Position numbers and translations under genes: made by a program | NCBI GenBank assembly: GCA_947084985.1 | Contig: CAMTUI010000026.1 | Span: forward strand, 13,838-77,837 | Reading direction: 5' to 3' | Source: RBG-16-68-12 sp947084985 | GTDB taxonomy: Archaea > Thermoplasmatota > Thermoplasmata > RBG-16-68-12 | Length of the DNA: 64,000 bases | The notes under the pieces: generated by a model | The model's database searches: none | The model's input: the letters and a program-made list of their open reading frames with translations, nothing else | What the model was told of the DNA's origin: nothing | Shown: positions 40,040 through 48,790 of the stretch, one piece after another | Numbering within the stretch: the first letter of the stretch is position 1 | How the letters are laid out: every line of letters begins with the position of its first letter

Positions 40040-40831
40040 TCAGTGGACCCCGCGGTACAGGCCTCCGTCGACCTGGATGATGTCCCCCGTGATGTACGAC
40101 GCCCGAGTGGACACGAGGTACGCGATCAGGTCCGCGACCTCCTCCGGCCGCCCGAAGCGCCCGAGGGGCACCTCACCCGCCTCCGCGGACATCGCCTCGT
40201 CCGGGTTCCGGCCCTCCCGCTCCGCGCGCACGCGAATCACCTCGGCGAGCCGGTCCGTCGCGATCCAGCCTGGGGCGACAGCGTTCACGCGAATCCCGTC
40301 GGGGGCGAGCTCGCGTGCCAGGGTCTTCACGAGGCCCACGACGGCCGCTCGCATCGTGTTCGAGAGGAGGAGGTTCTCGATCGGCTGCTTCACGCTGATC
40401 GAGGTGATCGCGACGATCGCTCCGCCGCCGCGGGAGGCCATCGACGGCACGGACGCCCGGATCAGCCGGACCGCGCTCTGCAACGTGAGATCGTAGGCTG
40501 TCGACCACTGCTCCTCCGTGAGCGAGCGGAACGTCCCGGAAGGAGGCCCGCCCGCGTTCGCCACGAGGACGTCGATGCCGCTGAACGCGACCTCGACCTT
40601 CTCGATGAACGACCGGATATCGTCCGCCCGGCCGACGTCCGCCGCGACGGCGAGGACCTCCGCGCCCGTCTCCTGCCGGATCGCGGCTGCGGTTTCCTCG
40701 AGGGGGCCCGCGTTCCTCGCACAGACCGCGACCCTGCACCCTTCCCGCGCGAGGGCGAAGGCCGTGGCACGGCCCATCCCCTGGCTCCCCGCCGAGACGA
40801 CGGCCACCTTGCCCTCCAACCCGAGATCCAC
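40040..40831 (-). CDS. SDR-family oxidoreductase lacking the YxxxK pair
   Basis: A 263-residue short-chain dehydrogenase-like protein. Cofactor loop VSAGSQGMGRATAFALAREG (around residues 12-32) and NAGG are present. Where the catalytic Y-x-x-x-K should be, it reads SNTMR (LLLSNTMRAAVVGLVKTLAR), so the Tyr is Ser and the Lys is Arg. Divergent FabG-like SDRs with this SNxxR pattern are widespread, so it is a real subfamily, but its chemistry is unclear. The C-terminus is standard (YITGDIIQVDGGLYRG). GTG 40831 chosen as leaderless start; an upstream TTG exists at 40843. Confidence 0.82.
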   Translation of the reverse strand: MDLGLEGKVAVVSAGSQGMGRATAFALAREGCRVAVCARNAGPLEETAAAIRQETGAEVLAVAADVGRADDIRSFIEKVEVAFSGIDVLVANAGGPPSGTFRSLTEEQWSTAYDLTLQSAVRLIRASVPSMASRGGGAIVAITSISVKQPIENLLLSNTMRAAVVGLVKTLARELAPDGIRVNAVAPGWIATDRLAEVIRVRAEREGRNPDEAMSAEAGEVPLGRFGRPEEVADLIAYLVSTRASYITGDIIQVDGGLYRGVH

Positions 40832-40931
40832 GGGAGGTCGCAACGCGGCCGCGGGTAAGAAGGATTCGGGCTCTCGAGGTTATAGTTGTTTAACCATAAC
40901 GATGGCCATCCGATACGGAGGGGGGACAGGC

Positions 40932-41717
40932 TCACGGAGCGCGGCGAAGGAATCCCCGGAGTTCGCCGACGGGCTCGAAGCCGAGGGTCTTGTACATCGC
41001 CTGCGGGGTCTCGAGCACGTTCGTCGTCAGGAGGGAGTACTCGCATCGTTCCTGGAGGGCCCTCTGGCACGCGTCGAAGATCATCGTCCGGCCGACGCCC
41101 CGCATCCGGAACGCCGGGAGGGTGCCGACGGCGCCGATCATCGCGAAGATCCCGCGAGGCCATAGGGTGAACGCCCCCGCCGGCTCCCCGCCCAGATAGC
41201 CGACAAACGCCCGGTCCCCGACCGCGCGGCGCCGCTCCGCCTCGACCTCGAGGAGCTGGCGCGATTCCTCCGTCGTGTAGCCTGACTCCGCATGGAGGGA
41301 CGTCTGGACGAGGCGGTAGTGGGATTCCGTGGCGCCCGCGCCGACCTCGCGGACCTCGAGCTCCGGGTTCACGATGCAGGACGGGAGGCCGACGCGCGCC
41401 ATCCCGAGTTCGGCGAGGGGTTGGAAGCCTCGCCCGACGAAGGCTTCCTGCTGGTCGTATGCCACCTGGGCGTCGGCGAACAGCAGATTCCGATGGCGAA
41501 CCGGCGTGCCCTCGAACACGCGGTCCATGTCGGCCACGATGGACGGCGGTCCGCCGGCAGGCGCGCGTTCAATCCACGCGAGGTTCGCCTCGTGGACGAG
41601 CGGGTGCCGCAGGTCCCGGACGATCGCCCCGTAGGCCGTCCGCTCCACCTCCACCCCGGTCTCGATCCACGTCCGGACCAAGTCGATCAGGCCGCGATGA
41701 AGGTCCCCTACATTCAC
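40932..41717 (-). CDS. GNAT-family acetyltransferase
   Basis: A 261-residue protein with a C-terminal GNAT domain: FVGYLGGEPAGAFTLWPRG, then IGAVGTLPAFRMRGVGRTMI, where RMRGVGRTMI is the acetyl-CoA loop, then LTTNVLETPQAMYKTLGFEP. The N-terminal 120 residues (AYGAIVRDLRHPLVHEANLA) form an additional domain sometimes seen in this GNAT group. GTG 41717 chosen: it lies about 30 bp after an ACATAAAC box. Substrate unknown. Confidence 0.82.
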   Translation of the reverse strand: MNVGDLHRGLIDLVRTWIETGVEVERTAYGAIVRDLRHPLVHEANLAWIERAPAGGPPSIVADMDRVFEGTPVRHRNLLFADAQVAYDQQEAFVGRGFQPLAELGMARVGLPSCIVNPELEVREVGAGATESHYRLVQTSLHAESGYTTEESRQLLEVEAERRRAVGDRAFVGYLGGEPAGAFTLWPRGIFAMIGAVGTLPAFRMRGVGRTMIFDACQRALQERCEYSLLTTNVLETPQAMYKTLGFEPVGELRGFLRRAP

Positions 41718-41787
41718 GGGTTCGCGAAGGGAGGCTTCGGGATGAAGTTTATGTCCGCATCCCGTACTTTCACGCACCCCGCCGAAC

Positions 41788-41799
41788 CCCTTTATACCA
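41788..41799 (+). promoter_or_regulatory. TATA box of the RPA operon
   Basis: CCCTTTATACCA predicts transcription start near 41818-41820, about 28 nt before the GTG of the RPA gene. An AAGGAGGA sequence occurs just after that GTG, so translation could instead start a little later; the GTG at 41857 is also in frame. Confidence 0.55.
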
Positions 41800-41847
41800 C
41801 GGACTGTTACCTAAAAATGAGGCGAGAAATCGACACGCCTCAGGAAC

Positions 41848-43200
41848 GTGACTTCTGTGAAGGAGGAACTCGCGCCCCATGTGCATGACATCACCCGGGC
41901 GCTTGGGAACAAGGTGAGTGAGCAAGAGATCGAGCGGGAGCTGTCGAGCTACCTGAATGTGTACCGCGTCTCGCTGGATACGGCGAAGCGGTCGATCGTC
42001 AAGAAGCACGGCGGGAATCCGGCGAGCCTGGCGGTCGGTGTGAGCAGGACCCTGCGGGAGCTGATCCCCGGGGAGCAGAGCGTGAACCTGCTCGCGCGGA
42101 TCGTCAGCGTGAACGAGAAGGACGTCACCCCGGAAGGCCAGGGGACGAAGCGCATCCTGTACGGCATCCTCGGGGACCCGACCGCAACGGTCCCCTTCAC
42201 CGCGTGGGAGCCCCTGAACGCGCCCCTCGCGAGGGGGGACGTCGTGCGGGTGCAGAACGCGTACACGAAGGAGTACCGCGGCCAGGTCCATGTGAACTTC
42301 GGGGTCCGCACGGTCGTCTCGAAGGAGGCGCCGGACGCTCTGCCGGAGTACAGGCCGGGCGCGGGGGTCGGAGCGACGTACGTCGGGAAGCCGACGCCCG
42401 TCCGCGTCGTCGACCTGCGGGAGGGCGCCTCGAACATCGCCGTCACCGCGCGCATCCTGTCCGTCGAGAGGCGGGAGGTCGAGGTCGAGGGCACGCCGAA
42501 GACCGTTTTCTCCGGCGTCCTCGCGGACGAGACGGGCAAGTCCCAATTCAGCGCGTGGAAGGACTTCGACCTGAAGGAGGACGAGGTCCTGCGAATCGAG
42601 GGCGCCTACGTCAAGTCGTGGCGCGGGATCCCGCAGATCAGCTTCGACGAACGCGCGACGATCACGCGCCTCAAGCCGGATGTCCTGCCGCCCGCCGACC
42701 GGCTCGCGGCGAGCCCGCGGATGTGGATCGAGGACCTCGCGGAGCGGGGCGGCGGGGTCGACGTGTCCGTGCGGGGCATCCTGATCGACCTCCGGGAGGG
42801 ATCGGGGCTCGTGTACCGCTGCCCGGAATGCCGACGCGTCCTGAGGAAGGGCGCCTGCCGCGTCCATGGTGAGGTCAAGGGGGAGCCGGACCTGCGCGTA
42901 AAGGCGGTCCTCGATGACGGCTCCGGCGCGCTGACCGCCGTCTTCGACCGCGAGCTCACGGAGGCCCTTCTGGACAAATCCCTCGACGACTGCATCGCCG
43001 CCGCGAAAGAGGCGATGTCCACGGACGTCGTGCGGGACGAGCTGTCGGACCTGCTCGTCGCCCAGCCGGTCGAGGCCCGAGGGAACGTGACCTCGGACGA
43101 TTACGGGCTGATGATGATCGTGGAGTCGGCGAAGATGCTCAAGGTGGACGTGCAGGCGGAGGCGCGGGAGATGCTCGAGGGCCTGGAGGCGTCCGAATGA
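41848..43200 (+). CDS. rpa: Replication protein A (single-stranded DNA-binding, OB folds and zinc finger)
   Basis: A 450-residue archaeal RPA large-subunit homologue that coats single-stranded DNA in replication and repair. It contains serial OB folds: about 70-165 (NLLARIVSVNEKDVTPEGQG), 185-275 (VTARILSVERREVEVEGTPK) and a third, about 290-400, that encloses the zinc finger CPECRRVLRKGACRVH (ligands near C325, C328, C337, H340). Its TGA overlaps the ATG of the next gene (ATGA), so the pair is translationally coupled. A TATA box sits near 41791. Confidence 0.92.
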   Translation: MTSVKEELAPHVHDITRALGNKVSEQEIERELSSYLNVYRVSLDTAKRSIVKKHGGNPASLAVGVSRTLRELIPGEQSVNLLARIVSVNEKDVTPEGQGTKRILYGILGDPTATVPFTAWEPLNAPLARGDVVRVQNAYTKEYRGQVHVNFGVRTVVSKEAPDALPEYRPGAGVGATYVGKPTPVRVVDLREGASNIAVTARILSVERREVEVEGTPKTVFSGVLADETGKSQFSAWKDFDLKEDEVLRIEGAYVKSWRGIPQISFDERATITRLKPDVLPPADRLAASPRMWIEDLAERGGGVDVSVRGILIDLREGSGLVYRCPECRRVLRKGACRVHGEVKGEPDLRVKAVLDDGSGALTAVFDRELTEALLDKSLDDCIAAAKEAMSTDVVRDELSDLLVAQPVEARGNVTSDDYGLMMIVESAKMLKVDVQAEAREMLEGLEASE

Positions 43201-44081
43201 TGCGCGAGGTCGCGTGGCGCCTCTTCGCGTCGGAGTACAACGACGCGACCCTCGAGATGAACGGCGGCGGGGAACGCGCGCCGTCGTACCTCGTCACGCC
43301 GCTCGGCGCCCGCGTGAACCGCGTGTTCGTCGTTGGCGTAATCACGGACGTGGAGAACATCGGCACGGACATGCAGCCGATGTGGCGGGCCCGCGTGGCC
43401 GACCCGACGGGCACGTTCCACGTCTACGCGGGGCAGTACCAGCCGGAGGCTGCGGCGGCCCTGTCGAAGCTCAAGCCGCCCCTGTTCGGCGCGATCGTCG
43501 GGAAGAGCCGCGTCTACACGCCGGATTCCGGCGCGGTCTACACGTCGATCCGACCGGAGACGATCAAGGCGGTCGACGAGTCCGTGCGGGACTACTGGAT
43601 CCTCGAGGCCTGCCGGTCCCTCCGGAAGCGCCTCGACGCGATGGCGGAAGCCCAGAAGATGGACCCCGTTACGAAGGAGGGTCTCATGAAGATCGGCGTG
43701 AAGGAAGCGATCGCCGAGGGCATCGTGCAGGCCGTCGGCCATTACGGCAAGGTGGACCTGTCCCGGTACATGGCGATGCTCGCGGAAGGCCTGCGGTACC
43801 TCTTGCCGGAATACCGAGAAGCGGGAGCCGGCGAGCCCGAGCCAGCTGTCGCCTCTCCCGAACCGGAGCCGAAGGCGTCGGAGCCGGACGCTGACGAGGA
43901 GGCCGTCCTCGAAATCATCGCGTCCCTTGACAAGGACGGACGCGGGGCTGCGTGGGAGGGGATCCTCGACGCGGCGACCGCGAAGGGCGTGTCGAAAGAC
44001 CGACTGGAGGAGTCGATCAACCGCCTTCTGGACAAGGGACTCGTCTACGAGCCGATCCTGGGCCGGATGAAGAAGATCTGA
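43197..44081 (+). CDS. RPA-associated protein
   Basis: A 294-residue partner of RPA. The N-terminal half is an OB fold (VNRVFVVGVITDVENIGTDM, ARVADPTGTFHVYAGQYQPE). A linker of repeated E, P and S follows (PEPAVASPEPEPKASEPDA), then a C-terminal winged-helix-like domain (WEGILDAATAKGVSKDRLEE, LLDKGLVYEPILGRMKKI). This is the architecture of archaeal RPA-associated proteins, comparable to RPA32. It overlaps the preceding rpa gene by 4 bp, and both are on one transcript. Starts ATGATG; either ATG is possible. Confidence 0.88.
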   Translation: MMREVAWRLFASEYNDATLEMNGGGERAPSYLVTPLGARVNRVFVVGVITDVENIGTDMQPMWRARVADPTGTFHVYAGQYQPEAAAALSKLKPPLFGAIVGKSRVYTPDSGAVYTSIRPETIKAVDESVRDYWILEACRSLRKRLDAMAEAQKMDPVTKEGLMKIGVKEAIAEGIVQAVGHYGKVDLSRYMAMLAEGLRYLLPEYREAGAGEPEPAVASPEPEPKASEPDADEEAVLEIIASLDKDGRGAAWEGILDAATAKGVSKDRLEESINRLLDKGLVYEPILGRMKKI

Positions 44082-44087
44082 CGCCCC

Positions 44088-44564
44088 TCATGTGGGCGGG
44101 AGGTACGCCTTGCAGTCCCAACACTTGCGTGCGGTGAGGCCGACCTTCGCGCCGCACTTGTGGCAGCGCCGGACCTTCGGAGTGTTCGCCGTCAGCCGCT
44201 CGAGGCGCCGCAAGCCGAGCTTCCCGGTCGCGAGGCCGCCGAGGCCGCAGGCGAGGGCGAACCCGACGTCAAGGAGGATCTCCCAACCGAGGGGCCACAT
44301 GGGCCATCCGGCCGGCAGGAACAGGATCCGGAAGACGTAGGTCCCCGCGAAGGCACCGAGGGTGGCTCCCGCGAAGCCCATGAACCCGATGTAGCTCGAC
44401 CGGCCCGCGAACATGCCGATGCCGAAGAGGGCGAACGGCAGGTAGAGCAGCGTGATCTCGGGCGCTGGCAGGAAGAGAATCGGCAGGCCGACGAGGAAGG
44501 AAAGCCCGAGGGCACTGAGGATCGTCAGGGCCAGCCCCGCGAGGGGGTTCCGAACGGCGGGCAT
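44088..44564 (-). CDS. Membrane protein with C-terminal zinc ribbon
   Basis: A 158-residue protein with four hydrophobic segments (about 8-30, 34-52, 58-78 and 92-112) and a C-terminal zinc ribbon CHKCGAKVGLTARKCWDC on a basic tail facing the cytoplasm. Start at ATG 44564, immediately after GGAGGG, in preference to an upstream ATG. The 3' end is 6 bp from that of the RPA-associated gene. Function unknown; one of three membrane-anchored zinc-ribbon or zinc-finger proteins in the window. Confidence 0.65.
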   Translation of the reverse strand: MPAVRNPLAGLALTILSALGLSFLVGLPILFLPAPEITLLYLPFALFGIGMFAGRSSYIGFMGFAGATLGAFAGTYVFRILFLPAGWPMWPLGWEILLDVGFALACGLGGLATGKLGLRRLERLTANTPKVRRCHKCGAKVGLTARKCWDCKAYLPPT

Positions 44565-44637
44565 CGTCCCTCCAGGTCCTGGCGCCACGACAGGGAGGCC
44601 TTTTCAACGTGCCGTCGTGGCTATCGGGCCGTGATAA

Positions 44638-45495
44638 TCAGGCCGGGCCGCCGTCCATCACGGACAGGATGGACTCCACCGCACGCAGGGACGCGAGGAT
44701 CGTGTCCCGATCCGGCGCATCCGGGCGCCGAGCGAGGTAGAACCGCAGGTCGTCCCGGGCCAAGGCAAAGAGGTTCCGGCGATGCGCGAGGAGCCCGCGG
44801 TCCCGCCGGTCGATTGCGGATTCGGGGTCCAGGTGAACGAGCTTCTCAACGACGGGCCAGGCGCGGTCCCCGTCGCCCTCCGGCGAGTAGATCATCTTGA
44901 GGTTGTTCAACATCCGCGAGAGGATCTGCCTCTTCCCGACGGGTTCCAAGGATTCCTCGACAAACGGCATCGCGCCGCCGTAGACATCGGACACGAGGCG
45001 CTCGCAATCCTCGAGGGTGAGGGGTTCCCCGCCGCAGAACGGGTCGAGGAGGACGGACTGCTCGTGCCCGCGAGCCTCGACGATGAAGTGGCCGGGCAGC
45101 CCGATCCCGACGACGTCGACCCCGAGCCGACGGGCGACCTCCATGTAGACGACGCTCAGCGTGATTGGGATCCCGGTCCGGCGGTCGAGGACCTCGTTTA
45201 GATACGAGTTGCGCGGATCGTAGTAGTTCTCCGCGTTGCCCCGAAATCCCAGGTCGCCGAAGAGATGGCCGTTGAGCGCGTCTACCGCAGCGGGCAGGGA
45301 CGTCGCCGAATCGACCCGGTCCCGAAGGGGTTCTGCGAACGCATCGAGCCGCCGCAGGTACGCCTCCACGTCGAGGTCACGATACACGTCCATGGCGATC
45401 GTGAGCGCAGCCTCACCAAGGTCGATGGAAGCCTCCGGACGGTCCACGGCCCTCGCGAACCGGGCAAGGGTTGACAAACCGCGTACCTCGACCAT
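44638..45495 (-). CDS. SirB1-type transglutaminase-like / TPR protein
   Basis: A 285-residue protein of the SirB1 family. The transglutaminase-like core (about 35-170) includes NYYDPRNSYLNEVLDRRTGI, PITLSVVYMEVARRLGVDV and GIGLPGHFIVEARGHEQSVL. The cysteine of a true transglutaminase is absent from this core, so it may be structural. The helical tail (about 200-280) resembles TPR repeats. The bacterial sirB1 gene is often near peptide-release-factor genes; here the context is different. ATG 45495 lies about 32 bp after a CTTTAACC box. Confidence 0.82.
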   Translation of the reverse strand: MVEVRGLSTLARFARAVDRPEASIDLGEAALTIAMDVYRDLDVEAYLRRLDAFAEPLRDRVDSATSLPAAVDALNGHLFGDLGFRGNAENYYDPRNSYLNEVLDRRTGIPITLSVVYMEVARRLGVDVVGIGLPGHFIVEARGHEQSVLLDPFCGGEPLTLEDCERLVSDVYGGAMPFVEESLEPVGKRQILSRMLNNLKMIYSPEGDGDRAWPVVEKLVHLDPESAIDRRDRGLLAHRRNLFALARDDLRFYLARRPDAPDRDTILASLRAVESILSVMDGGPA

Positions 45496-45708
45496 GTCGC
45501 CGAATGTTGGACGACCGCCCGGCCGGTTAAAGGTTTGCCGCCCGCTCGGATTCGTGAGGTCCCGACGGGCCCGCCATCGCGCGCGGGCGCGCCTGCGCGC
45601 GGCGGATTTCAATTACATCATGTCGATAAAAATAGATGCATTTGCTTGGACGGCCCACCCGCATGGCCGTCGGACCGCCATCCCTCCCACCTTTTACAAA
45701 AGTGCTTT

Positions 45709-46632
45709 ATGGTCACGGACCGGATTCGCGTCCCGATCGGGATGGCTCTAACGCGCGAGAGCATTTACCTCAGCGTCGACGCTCTCCCGGAACCGGCGGA
45801 GGCGACCCGGATCCGGAAGGTGCCTACGGGGATCGCGGATCTGGACAGCATCGTCGAGGGAGGCTTCCCGGGTGGCTCGACCATCCTCCTGTGCGGGGAC
45901 ATCGGCGCGGGCATGCAGGAATACGTGTACACGGCGGCGTCCAAGATCGCCCTCGTGAACGAACGGCCGGAGGCCCGTCACTACTACCTCGGGGACCACT
46001 GCGACGATTCGGATCTGCCAGCGCGCGTGTGCTACATCACCTTCTCCCGCTCGAGGGAGATCATCCTCCAGGAGCTCGCGACATCCTTCAACGGAGATTT
46101 CTATCGTGCGTTCCGCGAGCGGACCGTGTTCAAGGACTTCTCGAGCATCTACTTCCGACACAGCGTCGTACCGGCATCGTGGACGCAGCAGGAGGAATGG
46201 TTCGACCTGCCGTCCACGAACATCCTCGAAGAACTCGTGACCTTCCTCGATGAGAACGCCCAGGACTCCATGATCGTCATCGACTCCCTCACGGACCTGG
46301 CAATCTCGGATCTCGTCGAGATGAAGGACCTCGTGACGACAATCAAGGGGCTCCAGCGCGCGGCGAAGCGATGGGACGGACTCGTGTACCTCATGCTGAC
46401 GCGAAGCATCCTGGAGCGGCGTCACGAGCAGCTCCTGATGGACAGCACGGACGGCTGCCTCGTCTTCGAGTGGCGGACCTCCCCGCGGTCGAGCACCCGC
46501 CAGCGGTACATGTACCTGGAGAAGTTCACAGGAGTCCTGCCACACCTGCCGCGCGACAAGATTGCCCGGTTCCCGACGATGGTGTCTGCGAACAGCGGGC
46601 TCGTGGTCGTCTACATGGAACGGATTTCGTGA
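45709..46632 (+). CDS. KaiC/RecA-like protein with degenerate Walker A
   Basis: A 307-residue KaiC-family (RecA-fold) protein. VPTGIADLDSIVEGGFPGGS is the family N-terminus, but the P-loop reads CGDIGAGMQEYV, where GxxGxGK[ST] is expected: the lysine is Met and the Ser/Thr is Gln. ATP binding by the usual mechanism is therefore unlikely. The Walker B strand (DSMIVIDSLTDLAI) is kept. Start at ATG 45709 just downstream of an A/T-rich region (45610-45650, and tttacaaaa near 45694); ATG 45742 is an alternative. It is followed 9 bp later by an intact KaiC-like ATPase and probably pairs with it. Confidence 0.8.
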   Translation: MVTDRIRVPIGMALTRESIYLSVDALPEPAEATRIRKVPTGIADLDSIVEGGFPGGSTILLCGDIGAGMQEYVYTAASKIALVNERPEARHYYLGDHCDDSDLPARVCYITFSRSREIILQELATSFNGDFYRAFRERTVFKDFSSIYFRHSVVPASWTQQEEWFDLPSTNILEELVTFLDENAQDSMIVIDSLTDLAISDLVEMKDLVTTIKGLQRAAKRWDGLVYLMLTRSILERRHEQLLMDSTDGCLVFEWRTSPRSSTRQRYMYLEKFTGVLPHLPRDKIARFPTMVSANSGLVVVYMERIS

Positions 46633-46641
46633 GGTGAACGG

Positions 46642-47394
46642 ATGGTCGAGACGGAAGTGTTGGAACCCCGTAGTGAGGACGGGTCGGGCGCCGCCCCGGA
46701 CGGGCAGTTCGTGCTCACGGGGATCGATGGACTGGACGTGATGCTTGGCCGCGGCGTGCCGGCAGGGCACATCATCACGGTCATGGGGTCCTTCGGGACG
46801 GGGAAGACGACCTTCGCCCTTCAGTTCCTTATGCAGGGCCTGATCAACGGCGAGAAGGGGATCTTCATCTCCCTCGAGGAGGACGTGGAGTCCGTCCTCG
46901 CGAACGCCGCTTCGTTCGGATGGGACCTGCGTCCGTACATCAAGGACAAGAAGCTGCACATCGTGAAGCTCGAGCCCGCGGACGCGAAGTCGACCGTGAC
47001 GAGGATCAAGTCCGAGCTGCCAGAGTTCATCAAGCGCAGCGGAGCCGCCCGCGTGGCGATCGATTCAATCAGCCTCCTGAACATGCTCTTCGCGGACGAC
47101 AACGAGCGCCGCGCGAGGCTGTTCGCCCTGTGCAAGCAGCTCAAGTCCACCGGGGCGACGTGCGTCTTCACGGCGGAGGTCAAGGACGACAACGCGCGCT
47201 CTTCCCGGGACGGCCTCGTCGAATACGTGTCCGACGGCGTGATCGGATTGAGGTTCAACGAGCGGGAGAACGGGGATGTCCAGCTCGTGATCCAGGTCAT
47301 CAAGATGCGACGGCTCAAACACCCGCGGTCCGTAAAGCCGTACAGCATCACGGACCAAGGCCTCGAGGTCCACGGGGACATGGAAGTCTTCTGA
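46642..47394 (+). CDS. KaiC-family ATPase (single domain)
   Basis: A 250-residue KaiC-like ATPase with an intact P-loop (MGSFGTGKTTFALQFL, about residues 49-64), acidic GIFISLEED after strand 2, and Walker B RVAIDSISLLNML. Single-domain KaiC proteins in archaea act in signal transduction, some of them through circadian-like or motility control (FlaH/ArlH is a relative). It is co-transcribed 9 bp after a KaiC-like protein whose P-loop is degenerate, suggesting a hetero-oligomer of an active and an inactive subunit. Confidence 0.88.
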   Translation: MVETEVLEPRSEDGSGAAPDGQFVLTGIDGLDVMLGRGVPAGHIITVMGSFGTGKTTFALQFLMQGLINGEKGIFISLEEDVESVLANAASFGWDLRPYIKDKKLHIVKLEPADAKSTVTRIKSELPEFIKRSGAARVAIDSISLLNMLFADDNERRARLFALCKQLKSTGATCVFTAEVKDDNARSSRDGLVEYVSDGVIGLRFNERENGDVQLVIQVIKMRRLKHPRSVKPYSITDQGLEVHGDMEVF

Positions 47395-47518
47395 AGGCCG
47401 GGCATTCCGGGGTCATGCGCCGGGCTTCGGGGGCGGGGAGCCACCCGCACGCTTCCGGAGGAAGACCTCAAATAGGGCTCCGTTTGTTCCGGATAAGGGC
47501 ACTCAACTGAAGCTCATC

Positions 47519-48163
47519 GTGTTCGACCTCGAGAACACGCTGATTTTCAACGAATTCCTCCCGGAGCTCGCTGCGTTGGTCGGGAGGGAGGCCGAGGTGG
47601 CCTCGATGACCCAGGCCGGGATAGACGGTCGCATCGACTGGGAGGAGGGGTTCCGTCTCCGAGCCCGCTGCCTCCGGGGCCTCACACAAGCCCAGATTCT
47701 GCGGGCCGCTCGGCATCTGCGGCCGGTCCCCGGCGCCATGGACTTCGTCCACTGGCTGAGGTCCCAGGGACACAAGGTCGTGCTGGTCACCGGCGGACCG
47801 CGCGAGGTCGCGGAATCCGCTCTCGCCCTCTTCGAAGCGGATGCGGCGTTCAGCAACGAGTTCCTGTACGAGGATGGCGTCTTCAACGGGGACGTGGTCG
47901 TCCGCGTGAGCCCCCGACTGAAGGGGGAGATCGTCCGGCAACTTGCGGCCAAATGGCGGGTCCGCCGCCAGGACATTGTAGCGCTCGGGGACGGACTGAT
48001 GGACGTGCCCCTCCTCTCCGAGGCCGGGGTCCGGCTCGGAATCAACTCGAACGGGAAGCTGAAGGCCCACGTGCACTTCGAGACGTCCGACTTCGAGGAG
48101 GCCCGGCGATGGCTCCAGGAACGGGGAGGCTTGCACTCCGCGAAGCCAGGCCGGAACGATTAA
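47519..48163 (+). CDS. HAD-superfamily phosphatase (phosphoserine-phosphatase-like)
   Basis: A 214-residue HAD hydrolase. The first motif is FDLENTL, with Glu in place of the second Asp of DxD, as in ThrH-type members. Motif II is VVLVTGGPRE, motif III a lysine in SPRLKGEIV, motif IV ALGDGLMDVPLL. The cap is the small helical type (MTQAGIDGRIDWEEGFRLRA), as in phosphoserine phosphatase. Conserved KLIV residues precede the GTG at 47519, so translation may begin at the CTG at 47507 (LKLIVFDLE); GTG is listed conservatively. An AAATAGGG box near 47470 fits the upstream start. Confidence 0.8.
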   Translation: MFDLENTLIFNEFLPELAALVGREAEVASMTQAGIDGRIDWEEGFRLRARCLRGLTQAQILRAARHLRPVPGAMDFVHWLRSQGHKVVLVTGGPREVAESALALFEADAAFSNEFLYEDGVFNGDVVVRVSPRLKGEIVRQLAAKWRVRRQDIVALGDGLMDVPLLSEAGVRLGINSNGKLKAHVHFETSDFEEARRWLQERGGLHSAKPGRND

Positions 48164-48188
48164 GGGGGCCCCGGCGAACATCCACCCC

Positions 48189-48755
48189 GTGCGGGTGGGC
48201 ATCCTCCTCTTCGACGGGGTCGAGGAACTGGACGCCGTCGGGGTGTACGAGGTCCTCGCGAAGGCGAAGCAGATCCATCCGCGGCTCGACCTGACCGTGC
48301 GCTTCTGGGCGCTGAAAGAAGAAATTACGGGCGCACTCGGCATGAAATTCCTGGCCCATGACGTGCGTCGGGACTTCTCGGACTGCGACATGGTGATCGT
48401 GCCGGGAGGTCCCGGTCGGACGGAGATTCTGAAAGACGCGGCGCTGCTGCAGGCCTTGCTGGACTTCGGGACGGAGAGGCCCATCGCGAGCGTGTGCACG
48501 GGTGCGATGGTCCTCAAGGAGGCGGGTCTGCTCGCGGGACGTCGCGTGACGACCCACCAAGGTGCCCTCGACGACCTGCGGGACGTCGCGGAAGTGGTCG
48601 AGGAGCGGGTCGTCGAGGACGGACTCGTGACGACCGCTGCCGGCGTATCGGCGTCCATCGACCTGGGCCTCCATCTCCTGCGGAAGCACTTCGACCCAGA
48701 ACTGGCCCGTGAAGTAGCGGACCGGATCGAGTATCAAGGATACCAAAATCCCTAA
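48189..48755 (+). CDS. DJ-1/PfpI-family protein
   Basis: A 188-residue DJ-1/PfpI protein with the nucleophile elbow ASVCTGAMVLKEAGLL (C103) and the IVPGGPG segment; RVTTHQGALDDL supplies the histidine that often completes the site. This subgroup resembles the AraC-type N-terminal domain and isonitrile-hydratase-like proteins rather than the PfpI protease itself. Activity unknown. GTG start, 25 bp after the HAD gene; co-transcription is likely. Confidence 0.85.
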   Translation: MRVGILLFDGVEELDAVGVYEVLAKAKQIHPRLDLTVRFWALKEEITGALGMKFLAHDVRRDFSDCDMVIVPGGPGRTEILKDAALLQALLDFGTERPIASVCTGAMVLKEAGLLAGRRVTTHQGALDDLRDVAEVVEERVVEDGLVTTAAGVSASIDLGLHLLRKHFDPELAREVADRIEYQGYQNP

Positions 48756-48790
48756 GTGCGGCGACTCGCTTCCGTCAGCCGGGTGGGAGG

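Noticed and set aside
41818..41889. A 23-codon ORF (MRREIDTPQERDFCEGG) at the start of the RPA transcript
   Set aside because: It overlaps the RPA start in another frame, has no ribosome-binding site and no independent support; most likely chance.
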